DNA of 17,619 bases from Flavobacteriales bacterium UBA7382 (GTDB lineage Bacteria; Bacteroidota; Bacteroidia; Flavobacteriales_D; Sanyastnellaceae): assembly GCA_002469765.1 (NCBI GenBank), contig DKNS01000134.1, positions 2,564-20,182 on the forward strand, read 5' to 3'. Below, piece after piece: positions 7,118-15,036 of the stretch; position 1 is the stretch's first letter; every line of letters starts with the position of its first letter. The notes below the pieces were generated by a model that did not search any database, was not told the origin of the DNA, and saw nothing but the letters and a program-made list of their open reading frames with translations. The position numbers and the translations under genes are program-made.

Positions 7118-8995
7118 ATGAATCATCCCTTTCTTGTGACCTCGGTGTGTGGAGCCTTGGCTTTCTTCGGTTGTAAGGAGTCGCACCCTGCCGAAACCCC
7201 TTCCGCCAAGGAGGCACACATCCTAGACATGAAACGAGCGACAGACCACCACAGTTTTGCCAAACCAGCCGAAGCCGTCACCACACACCTTTCGTGGGAC
7301 GCTGAGGTGGACTTTGACACGCGACAGATTCACGCCACGGCCACATACAACTTAAAGGTGGCCGACGACGCAGAGCGTGTGCTGCTGGATTGTCGGGGCT
7401 TGGACATCCATTCCGTCCAGGTCGACGGGCAAGATGTGGAATTTGAGTTGGGGGCAGAACAACCGTTCATTGGACAACCGTTGAGCATCCCTGTGCATCC
7501 CACGTCGAACAAGGTGGCCGTGGCCTACAGCACCTCAGACAACGCGGACGCCTTCTTGTGGGTGGAGGGCGAACATCCCTTCTTGTTCACCCAAAGCCAA
7601 GCCATTCTTGCCAGAACGTGGATTCCCTGCCAGGACAGCCCTGGCATCCGATTCACCTATGACGCCAAAGTCCGTGTCCCCAAGAAGTTGATGGCCTTGA
7701 TGAGCGCCGTCAACCCCACGGTGAAAACAGACAATGGCGTGTACACATTCCGCATGGACCAACCCATCCCCTCCTACCTCCTGGCCTTGGCTGTAGGGGA
7801 TGTGGAGTTCCGGGAGGTCGGCCCACACACAGGGGTGTACGCCACACCGGATTTGATCGACGCAGCTGAATTCGAATTCTCCGAAATGGAGGACATGCTG
7901 GTCGCAGCTGAAACCCTCTATGGCAAATACGCATGGGAACGCTACGATCTGTTGGTTTTGCCCGCAGCTTTTCCCTTCGGAGGCATGGAGAACCCAAGGC
8001 TCACCTTTGCCACCCCCACAATCATTGCCGGCGACCGCAGCTTGGTGTCTCTGGTTGCCCACGAGCTGGCGCACAGTTGGAGCGGCAACTTGGTGACAAA
8101 CGCCACATGGGACGACTTTTGGCTGAACGAGGGTTTCACCGTCTACTTTGAGCAACGCATCATGGAAGCAGTGTACGGACGCGACATCAGCGAAATGCTC
8201 GGAACCTTGAGCTACCAAGGCTTGGTGGATGAGGTGGACGCCATCATGGACGTCAATCCCAACGACACACACCTGCGGCTTCACTTGAAGGGTCGGAACC
8301 CAGACGATGGGATGACCGCCATCGCGTACGACAAAGGGTATTTCTTCTTGAGACTTTTGGAAGAAACAGTTGGACGTCCAGCATTTGACCAGTTCTTGAA
8401 AACCTATTTCACGTCGCATGCCTTTCAGATCATGGACACCGACAGCTTCTTAATCTACCTCGACGACAACTTGCTCACCACGGAATCGTTGAAGGCTTCA
8501 GTCGACGTTCCAGCATGGGTGGATGGACAAGGCTTGCCCGACAATTGTCCTCAAGTGCAAAGTGCGCGGCTGGATTTGGTCGACGCAACCCTCGACGAAT
8601 GGGTGCAGGGTGGCAAGGCAGCCTCCGACTTGCCGTGGGACCAATGGCTGTACCAGGAGAAATACAGATTCCTGTCCAATTTGCCTGACGACATTTCTTC
8701 AGATCGGTTGGCCGAATTGGACGACGCTTGGTCTGTGAACGCCACAGGCAACAACGAAGTGCTTTTCGCCTGGTTGGAGCAGGCTGTGCGCAGCAGACAT
8801 ACGCCGGCGTACGAACGGCTCGAAATGTTCTTGATCCATGTGGGCCGCCGCAAGTTTCTAACGCCTTTGTACAAGGCCATGGTGGACACGGACCAAGAGA
8901 CAATGGCAGAAGCCATCTACAAGCAAGCCCGGCCCAATTATCACAGCGTGGCCACTGGCACCATGGACGAATTGCTGGGACATCCGTCCCATTGA
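7118..8995 (+). CDS. M1 family aminopeptidase, leukotriene A4 hydrolase-like, probable lipoprotein
   Basis: From the ATG at 7118 the protein has 625 residues. The N-terminus (MNHPFLVTSVCGALAFFGC) reads as a lipoprotein signal with C19 as the lipidated cysteine, though Phe at -3 and no basic residue make it imperfect. An in-frame TTG at 7097 would add seven residues and is less likely. The layout follows the aminopeptidase B/LTA4 hydrolase branch of M1: a beta domain, GGMEN at 288-292, zinc site HELAH at 315-319 with E338 in LNEGF, Tyr404 in AYDKGY, and a C-terminal helical domain ending with a RPNYHSVA segment typical of that branch. It is probably anchored in the periplasm or outer membrane and trims peptides there. 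It is the last gene of the cluster and is followed by a strong terminator. It is only distantly similar to the other M1 protein here. Confidence 0.93.
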   Translation: MNHPFLVTSVCGALAFFGCKESHPAETPSAKEAHILDMKRATDHHSFAKPAEAVTTHLSWDAEVDFDTRQIHATATYNLKVADDAERVLLDCRGLDIHSVQVDGQDVEFELGAEQPFIGQPLSIPVHPTSNKVAVAYSTSDNADAFLWVEGEHPFLFTQSQAILARTWIPCQDSPGIRFTYDAKVRVPKKLMALMSAVNPTVKTDNGVYTFRMDQPIPSYLLALAVGDVEFREVGPHTGVYATPDLIDAAEFEFSEMEDMLVAAETLYGKYAWERYDLLVLPAAFPFGGMENPRLTFATPTIIAGDRSLVSLVAHELAHSWSGNLVTNATWDDFWLNEGFTVYFEQRIMEAVYGRDISEMLGTLSYQGLVDEVDAIMDVNPNDTHLRLHLKGRNPDDGMTAIAYDKGYFFLRLLEETVGRPAFDQFLKTYFTSHAFQIMDTDSFLIYLDDNLLTTESLKASVDVPAWVDGQGLPDNCPQVQSARLDLVDATLDEWVQGGKAASDLPWDQWLYQEKYRFLSNLPDDISSDRLAELDDAWSVNATGNNEVLFAWLEQAVRSRHTPAYERLEMFLIHVGRRKFLTPLYKAMVDTDQETMAEAIYKQARPNYHSVATGTMDELLGHPSH

Positions 8996-9013
8996 GCACC
9001 CTTGATGGCAATC

Positions 9014-9041
9014 AAAAAGGCACCCACTTGGGTGCCTTTTT
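9014..9041. terminator. Bidirectional intrinsic terminator
   Basis: A perfect 12-bp stem (AAAAAGGCACCC / GGGTGCCTTTTT) closes on a 4-base ACTT loop. It has an A5 tract on one side and a T5 tract on the other, so it can stop transcription from both directions. It lies 18 bases after the stop of the lipoprotein M1 gene and 20 bases after the stop of the convergent large surface-protein gene. Confidence 0.93.
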
Positions 9042-9061
9042 CTTGTTTGTCGAGTAGACGT

Positions 9062-12000
9062 TTAGCGAATGATGGTCACCACCCCAAAGACCTCCTTCCG
9101 GTAGCTCTCTTCGGACAGACTGTGAACCTCAATGCGGTAAGAGTATGGACCGTTGGGCACATAGTGTTGCCCCTCTTCGTCCACTTGACCGTACCACGCA
9201 TCCTCTGGGTCTGTGGTCCTCCACAGCAATTCTCCCCAACGGTTCCACACTTCGATCTCGAAGCGATCCGGATCTATGTCCGTCCCTTCCACGAAGAACG
9301 CATCGTTTGTCCCGTCGTTGTTGGGCGTGAATGACGTCGGGATGAACAAGTTGAACATGTCCTGAATGACGATCTCGCGGTTCACCACATTCACGCAGCC
9401 TTGGGCATCTGTGATTTGGAGTTGAACAGGGTATGTCCCTCCTTCCGCCGCTGGGAACTGGAACGTCGGGTTCTGCTCATAGCTGTAACCAAGAGGATTG
9501 AATGTGTTGAATGTCCAGAACCACTCCACCACGTTGGCCTCCGAGTATCCGTCGAACTCAATCTTGGTGTCTGGGGCCCTGGTCGGTTGGGGCCCGGCAA
9601 AGTAGCCTACATCTGGAATGGGATACACATTGATGTACGCCTCCTTCACATGGGTGTACTCGCATCCACCCGCTTGAGAAGTGATGGTCAGGCTGACATT
9701 GTAAAACCCAGGATCCTCAAACGTCTTGATGGTGTTGCTCTCTCCGCTGTAAGTGCCGTCACCAAATGCCCACAAGCTTGTCGTGATGAGCGCGGGGTCC
9801 GTTTCGTTGGTGAACAAGAATGTGCCCGTCCCGCAAGCTTCGGTGGTGTCCGCAGAAAACTCAATGGGCACAGGAGACTCCAGCACCACATCGGCGCACA
9901 CCGTAGACTGTGGCGTTTCGCAATCGTCTTCCACAGTGACGCAGTACTGACCTGTGGAGGGTGGCACTGTGAAAATGCTCGCTTCGTCTTCGTTGATGAC
10001 GGCGCCTTCAAATGTCCAGGTGTATTCGTAACCTGAACCTGAACCACCGTTGGTGGCGGAGGCATCCAAAAAGGCCTCTTCACCGCTGCACAAGTAGTCA
10101 GAAGCCACAAGGTCGGCGTTGATTCCGGCCAACACGTTCACACCAACTTGGTACTCGCTTGTGGGACATCCGTTGATGTCAAACCCTTGAACTGTATAAA
10201 CCGTGGAGGTGTTGGGAGACACTTGTTGGACAGGGCCATTGGGCAGGCCGTTGTTCCATTCGTACGTCCAGGCATTCAATGGGTCTTGAGGCGAACTCAC
10301 CTCCAAGTTGGCTGTGCCTCCCAGGCAAATGGTTTGGACGTTGGGGATGTCCAAAGTCAAGGGCAGCGGATCTTCCAACACAACTGGGAAGTTGTAGATG
10401 CATCCCTGACCATCGAACACCACAACTGTGTAATCGCCTGGAACCAGGTCGTTGTAATAGAAGTCGTTGATGTTGTCCCACACCAACTCCTCCACGAGCT
10501 CTGCACCTGCGGCTGCATTCACATAGAGTTGGATCGTGAACGGACCTTCTTCCGCAAGGGCATCTTCAAACACCTCCACCCCGATGATGCCGTCGTTTGC
10601 AAAGCACGAGGGCTGTTGCTGTTCCACCTCAAACGAGAAGCCGGGTTCCACGACCATCACGTCGGTGGCTTGGCAGTTGTCGAATCCAACAGGTTCCACG
10701 AAAAGCGTGAATTCTATGGGTTCGCCGTCGAAAGTGTTCATGATGGGCTGAGGCACGTTGGGATCCACCAAGTAATCGGCGGGCTCCCATGACCAATCGA
10801 ATCCACACGTGCTCGACGCCCCTCCGCAGCTCACGCACCATTCCACAGGCTCAAAGGCACAGAAATCTGTGCAGCTGCAGAAAAAATCGTCGCTGGTGAA
10901 TTGAAAGGAAATGCACCCGTCAGGGTTCATGGCTGTGAAGCTTTGACCTGCAAACACAGCGTCCAACGTGGCCAACACTGGTCCAGTGGCGTCGGGACCA
11001 TCGTACACTGTGACAAAGTCTTGCCCAAAACCTTCCATGGCTCCTCCTGTGAAACTGATGGTCATCATGGTTCCATCTCCAGGGTTGTCCGGGCAGTAGC
11101 TGAACACAGTGTTGTCCCCATACCCGTAACAATGGTTGTAGGTTCCGGCCGCATTCCCGCACACCACAGCCGATCCGTCGTCCAAAGCCCCTTGCAGTTG
11201 GATTTCTCCACCACAATACTCCAAATCCACCCCAGCAGTAATGAAAGTTCCTGGGTTGTCGACCACTTCAACCGTCAGCGTGGTGTCCCACGTGCAGCCA
11301 AAATTGTTGGTCACAACGTAACCGAATTCAAACGTCCCGGGATCAGGGAACATCAAGTCCACGTAGTTCGCGTCATCGCTGACTCCCACAACCCCCAAGT
11401 CGGCCGGCGTCAAGATGTTGTCCAAGTCGCCCACAGGATGCCAATAAGACGAGTCGGAACCGAGTCCAATGATGGGCGTGAACGTGGTCACACCTGGCAC
11501 AATTTCAGGGTTGAAATCAATGCCCCATTCGTAGAGGGTGCCATTGTCTGCCGCCCACTGGTCAATCACGTTGAATGTCCAGATTCCGTTGAGAGGGCAT
11601 CCCACAAAGTCACACAAATCGCCACACGGCAGGTAGGTGCCTGCAGGCATCGGGTTGGCGGCGTCGGGGTTGTTGGAGTCGTCGAGCACCCACTCCCCAT
11701 CCATGTTCCATGAATAATTGAAGCCTTCCACGTCGACAATGCCGAGGTCGTTGCCACCCAAGTCCTCTGGCGTGCAACCTGTTGGGTCAGGTCCGCCTGA
11801 CGCCCCATTGTCCATGAGCAGCACTTCCGTTCCGTCGGGGCACGTGATCCAAAAGCTCAAGTCACCGATGAAGCTGTGTTCGATGTTGGCTGTGATGAGC
11901 TCAATGTCGTCGCATTCCTCCAGAACCTGGTCTGTGTCGAAGAAGTCGATGAACAGCTCAGAGGTGAAGGCCACCCCTGTTGCATCTGGGAGGTCGGCCA

Positions 12001-12961
12001 ATTCAGAAACACCCACTGGAGGCAACGCCGTCCAGGTGATGCTCTGCACCGGATTTCCGTTCAGAAAGCCTGGAGCGTCTTCGCACAAGGGGGTCGAGGC
12101 TTCTGCATTGAAAATGGGGATGGTCGACACCAACACTTGGTGTGGCAGCAGGTTGGTGCTGTTGCAGTTGTTCACGTCTTGCACCACGAGGGTTACGATG
12201 TATTCGCCAGGCTCACCGTAGCTGTGTCCGAGTTGAAAGCCGTCGGACGTCGCTGTGGTCTCCACGGAGCCGTCTCCCCAATTCCAAATCAAACTGTCCA
12301 CGGGAAACTCAGGCGCACCAGGCAACGAGCCGCTCGCATCAAAAGTCACGGTCTCGTCCGGACAAACCCCCACACTGACGGGGTTGTCGGGGAACGCAGC
12401 AGGACTGACCAACGAAATGTCTGCCTCAGGGTAGCTGCAAGGCGTCACGCAGCTCACCTCCGCCACCCATCCCACGTCTCCGCCTGTGGCGTTGTTGTTG
12501 ACGTCCAAGGAGAACGTCACGCATCCTGTGGGGTTGTCGATGCTCGCTGTGATGCTGACGCCAACAAACGAATTGCCAGTGCCCGCACCCACCAAGTCCG
12601 CATTGGTGTCGGAGCCGTTGAAGGCGTAGAGCACGTCGTTGTTGTTGGGATTGGCGTTGGTTTGGAGGTCAAACGACAAAAAATTCACCTGCACCGCGTC
12701 GCCAGGCTCGCTGGGACAGAGTGTAATGGTAAAGTTGTTGTTGGAATACGGATCCTGAAAGTCGGTGCTGCCGCTGTTGTCGTCCACGAAATAAATCGTC
12801 TCACCCGCATCGCATTCAATAACGATTTGACCTTCGTCTGAAATCGGAACGATGATTCCTTCTTGCGCAAATAGACCTCCGGCCAAGGCCGTTAAAATGG
12901 CCAGACCAAACATGCGCTCCAAACCTCCTGAAAAGTGGTTAATCATAGTGCTGCTATTCAT
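9062..12961 (-). CDS. Giant multidomain T9SS type B cargo protein with CUB-like, P-domain-like and PKD domains
   Basis: The 1299 residues begin with a signal peptide (MFGLAILTALAGGLFAQ at 17-33; the true start may be Met1, Met6 or Met17). In order I see a CUB-like domain (about 46-171), a PKD domain (178-279, IWNWGDGS), a proprotein-convertase P-like domain (about 333-485, HSFIGDLSFWITCPDGT to WTFNVIDQWAADNGTL), an Ig/PKD-like stretch, a second CUB-like domain (583-700, DFVTVYDGPDATG), a cysteine-rich patch (695-719), a SprB-type repeat (about 770-865, DLVPGDYTVVVFDGQGC), more Ig/PKD modules, two further PKD-like domains (1033-1201), and a CHU_C type B sorting domain (1205-1299, FIPTSFTPNNDGTNDAFFV). 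Such proteins cross the outer membrane by the T9SS and serve in adhesion or gliding. No enzyme domain is recognised. It lies 96 bases downstream of the putative anti-sigma gene on the same strand. The ligand is unknown. Confidence 0.93.
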   Translation of the reverse strand: MNSSTMINHFSGGLERMFGLAILTALAGGLFAQEGIIVPISDEGQIVIECDAGETIYFVDDNSGSTDFQDPYSNNNFTITLCPSEPGDAVQVNFLSFDLQTNANPNNNDVLYAFNGSDTNADLVGAGTGNSFVGVSITASIDNPTGCVTFSLDVNNNATGGDVGWVAEVSCVTPCSYPEADISLVSPAAFPDNPVSVGVCPDETVTFDASGSLPGAPEFPVDSLIWNWGDGSVETTATSDGFQLGHSYGEPGEYIVTLVVQDVNNCNSTNLLPHQVLVSTIPIFNAEASTPLCEDAPGFLNGNPVQSITWTALPPVGVSELADLPDATGVAFTSELFIDFFDTDQVLEECDDIELITANIEHSFIGDLSFWITCPDGTEVLLMDNGASGGPDPTGCTPEDLGGNDLGIVDVEGFNYSWNMDGEWVLDDSNNPDAANPMPAGTYLPCGDLCDFVGCPLNGIWTFNVIDQWAADNGTLYEWGIDFNPEIVPGVTTFTPIIGLGSDSSYWHPVGDLDNILTPADLGVVGVSDDANYVDLMFPDPGTFEFGYVVTNNFGCTWDTTLTVEVVDNPGTFITAGVDLEYCGGEIQLQGALDDGSAVVCGNAAGTYNHCYGYGDNTVFSYCPDNPGDGTMMTISFTGGAMEGFGQDFVTVYDGPDATGPVLATLDAVFAGQSFTAMNPDGCISFQFTSDDFFCSCTDFCAFEPVEWCVSCGGASSTCGFDWSWEPADYLVDPNVPQPIMNTFDGEPIEFTLFVEPVGFDNCQATDVMVVEPGFSFEVEQQQPSCFANDGIIGVEVFEDALAEEGPFTIQLYVNAAAGAELVEELVWDNINDFYYNDLVPGDYTVVVFDGQGCIYNFPVVLEDPLPLTLDIPNVQTICLGGTANLEVSSPQDPLNAWTYEWNNGLPNGPVQQVSPNTSTVYTVQGFDINGCPTSEYQVGVNVLAGINADLVASDYLCSGEEAFLDASATNGGSGSGYEYTWTFEGAVINEDEASIFTVPPSTGQYCVTVEDDCETPQSTVCADVVLESPVPIEFSADTTEACGTGTFLFTNETDPALITTSLWAFGDGTYSGESNTIKTFEDPGFYNVSLTITSQAGGCEYTHVKEAYINVYPIPDVGYFAGPQPTRAPDTKIEFDGYSEANVVEWFWTFNTFNPLGYSYEQNPTFQFPAAEGGTYPVQLQITDAQGCVNVVNREIVIQDMFNLFIPTSFTPNNDGTNDAFFVEGTDIDPDRFEIEVWNRWGELLWRTTDPEDAWYGQVDEEGQHYVPNGPYSYRIEVHSLSEESYRKEVFGVVTIIR
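12924..12929 (-). promoter_or_regulatory. Shine-Dalgarno-like AGGAGG before Met17 of the giant surface protein
   Basis: On the minus strand AGGAGG lies 10 bases before the ATG at 12911-12913 (Met17). Bacteroidota rarely rely on this signal, and Met17 would give a signal peptide with no basic residue before its hydrophobic core, so it may be chance. It makes the start codon uncertain. Confidence 0.3.
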
Positions 12962-12963
12962 CG

Positions 12964-12992
12964 TAAAAATAGAACAAAGGGAAGACGACCAA
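12964..12992 (-). promoter_or_regulatory. Candidate promoter for the giant surface protein gene
   Basis: Reading the minus strand, a TTG (12992-12990) is followed after 18 bases by TATTTTTA (12971-12964), one mismatch from the Bacteroidota -7 consensus TAnnTTTG. If used, transcription would begin at or inside the Met1 codon, which favours translation from Met6 at 12946. The 96-base gap shows no terminator hairpin, so read-through from the upstream gene is also possible. Confidence 0.35.
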
Positions 12993-13057
12993 TGTCCTGA
13001 AACAGTTGCACATGTTCACGGCAATCTTCAAAAAAGTGTCAGCAAGTCAAGGAAGGT

Positions 13058-14362
13058 TCAACGCTCCACGAGGACCACGTCTGAAAACAGCTTCACAGTG
13101 CCGTCGTCAGCCTGACAACGAACAGTCCAGTGGTATTTAGAGCGGTTGCTGGCCATCTTACCGTCAGGCAACAAGCCGTCCCAAGGCTGATTTGAATCCC
13201 TAGTGCGGAAAACTTCTTTGCCTTTGGCGTCAGAGACGACCATCTCCCAAAGGTCCTTGGTCTCGTCCAAATCAGAGGGCATGAAGGTGTCATAGCGGCC
13301 ATCTCCGTCGGGACTGAATCGGGCCAATGCACCCAATCCATGACGGTCCCCAACCACAATGTCATGCCTTGCATCATCCAAGCATCCATGTTTGTTGCTG
13401 GCCACCAAATTCACAGGATACGTCCCCGGAACCTGAAGTTGAATCCAGTGGCTGCAGTCCGATTCACCGTCCACCACCCATTGCGTCGCCGTGGCGTCAG
13501 GGGTCTGATCTTGGAGTTTTACCCGAACCTTGCCAGCTTGAACGATTTCGGGGAAGATCCAAGAAAAATCGGCTTTCGGTTTGGGCAACACGGTGACCAT
13601 GCTTTGGATGGTCCTGGTTCGAATCATCCCATCAGAAGGTGCACGAACCGACAACGTGATGTCGTAAGTGCCCGGTGTAAAGAAGGTGTGCCTTGGTGCT
13701 GGATCGTTGCTGAATGATCCGTCGCCGAAATTCCATAAAAAGCTCAATGACTTGTCAAGTCCTGACAATTCAAAAGAGACCTCGACGCCCTCACATGCTT
13801 CTTTCGAGGAAGCCGTGAACGGCAGGCTGGCTAGAATCACATCCAAGTTGGACGCATTGACTTCACGAGCCGCATAAGGCGTTGTGGTCAACGTGCCCGA
13901 GGTGACATCCAAAGCGCTCGATTGAGAAGTTGGCGTTGGCTCCTTGACAATTCTGTCTTTGGGCAACTCCACTCCGTCGATGAGGTTGTCGGCCAGCACA
14001 TCCTCCGAGAAGACGCGCGCTTCCTGCGTAAACAAGTCCCAAGCGGACTCGAAAGACGTGGCTTCCGAAGCTTCTTCCGGTTGAGTAGGCTCCTCTTTCA
14101 AAGCATGCACCTCCGACGAATCCTCGGTGGCCACGACAATCAACTCTTCCACAGTTGGTTTACCAAGCCACACCAGTGCACCCCCTGCAGCCACAGCTGC
14201 AGCCACAGCCCATCGGTTGGATGCCTTGGTTGGTGAAACGTCCGGCTCGCCCTTCCCCCCCTCCAATTCATGCTCAAACGCGTCCCAAGGTGCGTTCACC
14301 TCAGGCTCGAACCCATGAAAGGCTTCGCGCAATTGGTCGTCGAATGGATGCTTTGAGGGCAT
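13058..14362 (-). CDS. Putative anti-sigma membrane protein with PKD and CHU_C-like domains
   Basis: The 434-residue protein has a cytoplasmic N-terminus (FDDQLREAFHGFEPEVNAPW at 7-26, then DAFEHELEG) like the short segments of Bacteroidota proteins encoded after ECF sigma factors. One transmembrane helix follows at about 50-67 (WAVAAAVAAGGALVWLG). The exported part has an acidic linker (70-145), a PKD domain at about 188-260 (FLWNFGDGSFSNDPAPRHTF), a second PKD-like domain at 262-337 and a CHU_C-like C-terminus at 343-434 (RFSPDGDGRYDTFMPSDL, NQPWDGLLPDGK, VVLVER). It starts four bases after the sigma factor stop, so the two are surely cotranscribed. I infer that it holds the sigma factor at the inner membrane. 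No zinc-type anti-sigma motif (HxxxCxxC) is present, so it could instead be a membrane-anchored surface protein unrelated to sigma control. Confidence 0.75.
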   Translation of the reverse strand: MPSKHPFDDQLREAFHGFEPEVNAPWDAFEHELEGGKGEPDVSPTKASNRWAVAAAVAAGGALVWLGKPTVEELIVVATEDSSEVHALKEEPTQPEEASEATSFESAWDLFTQEARVFSEDVLADNLIDGVELPKDRIVKEPTPTSQSSALDVTSGTLTTTPYAAREVNASNLDVILASLPFTASSKEACEGVEVSFELSGLDKSLSFLWNFGDGSFSNDPAPRHTFFTPGTYDITLSVRAPSDGMIRTRTIQSMVTVLPKPKADFSWIFPEIVQAGKVRVKLQDQTPDATATQWVVDGESDCSHWIQLQVPGTYPVNLVASNKHGCLDDARHDIVVGDRHGLGALARFSPDGDGRYDTFMPSDLDETKDLWEMVVSDAKGKEVFRTRDSNQPWDGLLPDGKMASNRSKYHWTVRCQADDGTVKLFSDVVLVER

Positions 14363-14366
14363 GGGG

Positions 14367-14927
14367 TCAGTGGGCTTTTGAGGTCAACAGAATGTTTCGA
14401 ATGTTTCGCCTCGCCTTTGCGAGGTTGGACTTCGAGGTTCCAACGCTGATGCCCAAGCGAGATGCAATCTCTTGGTGCCCCAGGTTGTCGAAAACGTACA
14501 GGTTGAACACGGCGCGGTAGACAGGAGTCAATTGCTCCATGGCTTCCATCACATCGTGCACGTTGAACGTCGCATCCACCTCTTCGTCCTCTTCCCAACC
14601 TGTTTCTTCGTCCACAGGTTCAAAAGACGCTTCCTCCCCCAACACCCATCCTGCCGCATTCCTGCGACGGATGGCATCAATGGCCGTGTTGACCATGATA
14701 CGACGCATCCAGCCTTCGAAAGAACCTTTGAAGGTGTACCCCCCGATGTTGTTGAACACCTTGAGGAATCCTTCTTGCACAACATCTTGCACGCTGTCCT
14801 GATCGGACATGTAACGAAGGCACACACCAAACATCAAGCGATAATACCGCTCGAAAATGAAGCGCTGGGCCCGGCGTTCGCCAAGCTGACAGGCTTCGAT
14901 GTAAGGGCGCAACTCTGCTTCGTGCAT
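14367..14927 (-). CDS. ECF-type RNA polymerase sigma-70 factor
   Basis: This 186-residue protein has sigma region 2 at about 20-92 (RFIFERYYRLMFGVCLRYM, then QDSVQDVVQEGFLKVFNN and FEGWMRRIMVNTAIDAIRR) and region 4 at about 122-176 (MEQLTPVYRAVFNLYVFDN, then GHQEIASRLGISVGTSKSNL with the helix-turn-helix). No regions 1 or 3 are present, so it is an ECF factor of the Bacteroidota type. The linker (99-119) is unusually acidic, with ten Glu/Asp in 21 residues. The ATG at 14927 is firm because an in-frame TAG lies 15 bases upstream. It diverges from mnmA across 109 bases and is followed after four bases by the putative anti-sigma gene. Its regulon is not visible; no promoter of its own was recognised. 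Confidence 0.95.
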   Translation of the reverse strand: MHEAELRPYIEACQLGERRAQRFIFERYYRLMFGVCLRYMSDQDSVQDVVQEGFLKVFNNIGGYTFKGSFEGWMRRIMVNTAIDAIRRRNAAGWVLGEEASFEPVDEETGWEEDEEVDATFNVHDVMEAMEQLTPVYRAVFNLYVFDNLGHQEIASRLGISVGTSKSNLAKARRNIRNILLTSKAH

Positions 14928-15024
14928 GATGGAGGCCGTCTAAATGACGCAGGCGAAATCCGTAGGTTGCCTCAATGTCGTGGAAATCCAAATGATTTGC
15001 AACCTCCACGTCCGTAAGTCGCTC

Positions 15025-15032
15025 TAACTTTG
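15025..15032 (+). promoter_or_regulatory. -7 promoter element of mnmA, implying a leaderless or near-leaderless transcript
   Basis: TAACTTTG matches the Bacteroidota consensus TAnnTTTG exactly and ends four bases before the mnmA start codon. A TTTG at 14996-14999 could be the -33 element, but the 25-base spacer is longer than usual. The remaining part of the 109-base divergent gap (14928-15024) holds nothing else that I recognise. Confidence 0.5.
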
Positions 15033-15036
15033 CGGC

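Noticed and set aside
7535..8419. Minus-strand open frame of 294 codons rich in His, Val and Cys
   Set aside because: It is antisense to the second M1 peptidase gene, whose zinc site and GGMEN motif prove the plus-strand frame.
11876..12841. Plus-strand open frame of 321 codons
   Set aside because: It is antisense to the giant surface protein, whose domains read through without a break on the minus strand.
12962..13057. Terminator between the putative anti-sigma gene and the giant surface protein gene
   Set aside because: The gap has a short A/T run but no stem able to form a stable hairpin.
14928..15024. Promoter or small gene in front of the sigma factor
   Set aside because: No -7 box with good match was found on the minus strand, and open frames here are short and without motifs.
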